A DNA stretch of 7,442 bases from an uncultured Lachnospiraceae bacterium. Lineage in GTDB: Bacteria > Bacillota > Clostridia > Lachnospirales > Lachnospiraceae. The notes under the pieces are model-generated. The model was not told where the DNA came from, did no database searches, and worked only from the letters and a program-made list of their open reading frames with translations. The position numbers and the translations under genes are program-made. Below, in pieces: positions 7,296 through 7,442 of this stretch. Location: positions 1-7,442 of the forward strand of contig CAJOQO010000192.1 of the NCBI GenBank assembly GCA_905236545.1, given 5' to 3'. Each line of letters starts with the position of its first letter. The first letter of the stretch is position 1.

Positions 7296-7442
7296 GCAAG
7301 AGATGCTGCTATTAGATACCCATGTTTTCTTATATTACCGCAATTCATATTACAGATGATGGAAGATTGCTCGCTACTTTCATTTACTATTCTGCCAATT
7401 CATGGAAAGCATCTTAAAGGATGAAAGAACCTCTTTGCTATG
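7296..7442. other. AT-rich tail after the operon, no assigned gene
   Basis: These 147 bases are about 35% G+C by my count, clearly lower than the upstream genes. I see no stem followed by a T run after the esterase stop, and no convincing -35/-10 pair. A 31-codon frame runs from ATG 7322 to TAA 7417 without a ribosome binding site. A second frame opens at ATG 7402 (MESILKDERTSLL) and leaves the window, also without a ribosome binding site. On the minus strand, a frame entering from the right edge ends at TGA 7380-7382. None resembles a protein I recognise. The stretch is most likely intergenic, perhaps holding the end of a converging gene or the beginning of the next one. Confidence 0.5.

Noticed and set aside
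7300..7415. Distant inverted repeat AGATGCT (7301) and AGCATCT (7408)
   Set aside because: Only 7 matching bases separated by 100 bases in AT-rich DNA; too weak to call a structure, transposon end or attachment site.
7423..7437. Small stem AAAGA/TCTTT near the right edge as a terminator
   Set aside because: Five AT-rich base pairs, a 3-base loop and no following T run are not enough to support a terminator.
1..7442. CRISPR arrays, tRNA or rRNA genes, insertion sequences, phage or toxin genes
   Set aside because: No spaced direct repeats, RNA gene signatures or transposase motifs were seen; about 98% of the window is covered by the five metabolic genes.

Overview
The window holds one densely packed, all-plus-strand operon segment for uptake and intracellular breakdown of beta-1,4-linked oligosaccharides, most likely acetylated beta-manno-oligosaccharides. 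The organism looks like a Gram-positive anaerobe of the Clostridia (Lachnospiraceae or Ruminococcaceae type). The reasons are the strong AGGAGG-type ribosome binding sites, an intermediate G+C content in the coding part, CUT1-type sugar permeases with no dedicated ATPase gene beside them, and an epimerase that closely resembles, from memory, the cellobiose 2-epimerase of Ruminococcus albus. This placement is an inference and was not tested by any search.

Layout: (1) 1-1026, first ABC permease (MalF/UgpA type), cut off at its 5' end by the window edge; (2) 1023-1895, second permease (MalG/UgpE/AraQ type), overlapping the first by 4 bases; (3) 1908-3209, a cellobiose/mannobiose 2-epimerase; (4) 3214-5733, a GH2 beta-mannosidase with both catalytic glutamates present; (5) 5769-7295, an SGNH-fold carbohydrate O-acetylesterase of the 'sialate O-acetylesterase' (SASA) type with Ser, Asp and His all visible; (6) 7296-7442, an AT-rich tail (about 35% G+C by my count) with no convincing gene, terminator or promoter. 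Gene spacings are -4, 12, 4 and 35 bases, which fits one transcript.

How the genes could work together: a solute-binding protein, presumably encoded upstream, and the two permeases import short oligosaccharides, powered by a shared MsmX-like ATPase encoded elsewhere. None of the three enzymes has a signal peptide, so processing should be cytoplasmic. The esterase would strip acetyl groups. The GH2 enzyme would remove beta-mannosyl units from the non-reducing end. The epimerase would convert the reducing-end sugar between glucose and mannose (mannobiose to mannosyl-glucose, or cellobiose to glucosyl-mannose). This resembles known Firmicute mannan-utilisation loci, except that the usual partner of the epimerase, a GH130 phosphorylase, is not in the window.

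I do not see a wholly undescribed system. The best leads are a perfect 10-bp hairpin sitting on the start region of the epimerase gene, the pairing of the epimerase with a hydrolase instead of a phosphorylase, and an esterase whose automatic label (sialate esterase) probably hides a mannan- or plant-glycan-deacetylating role.
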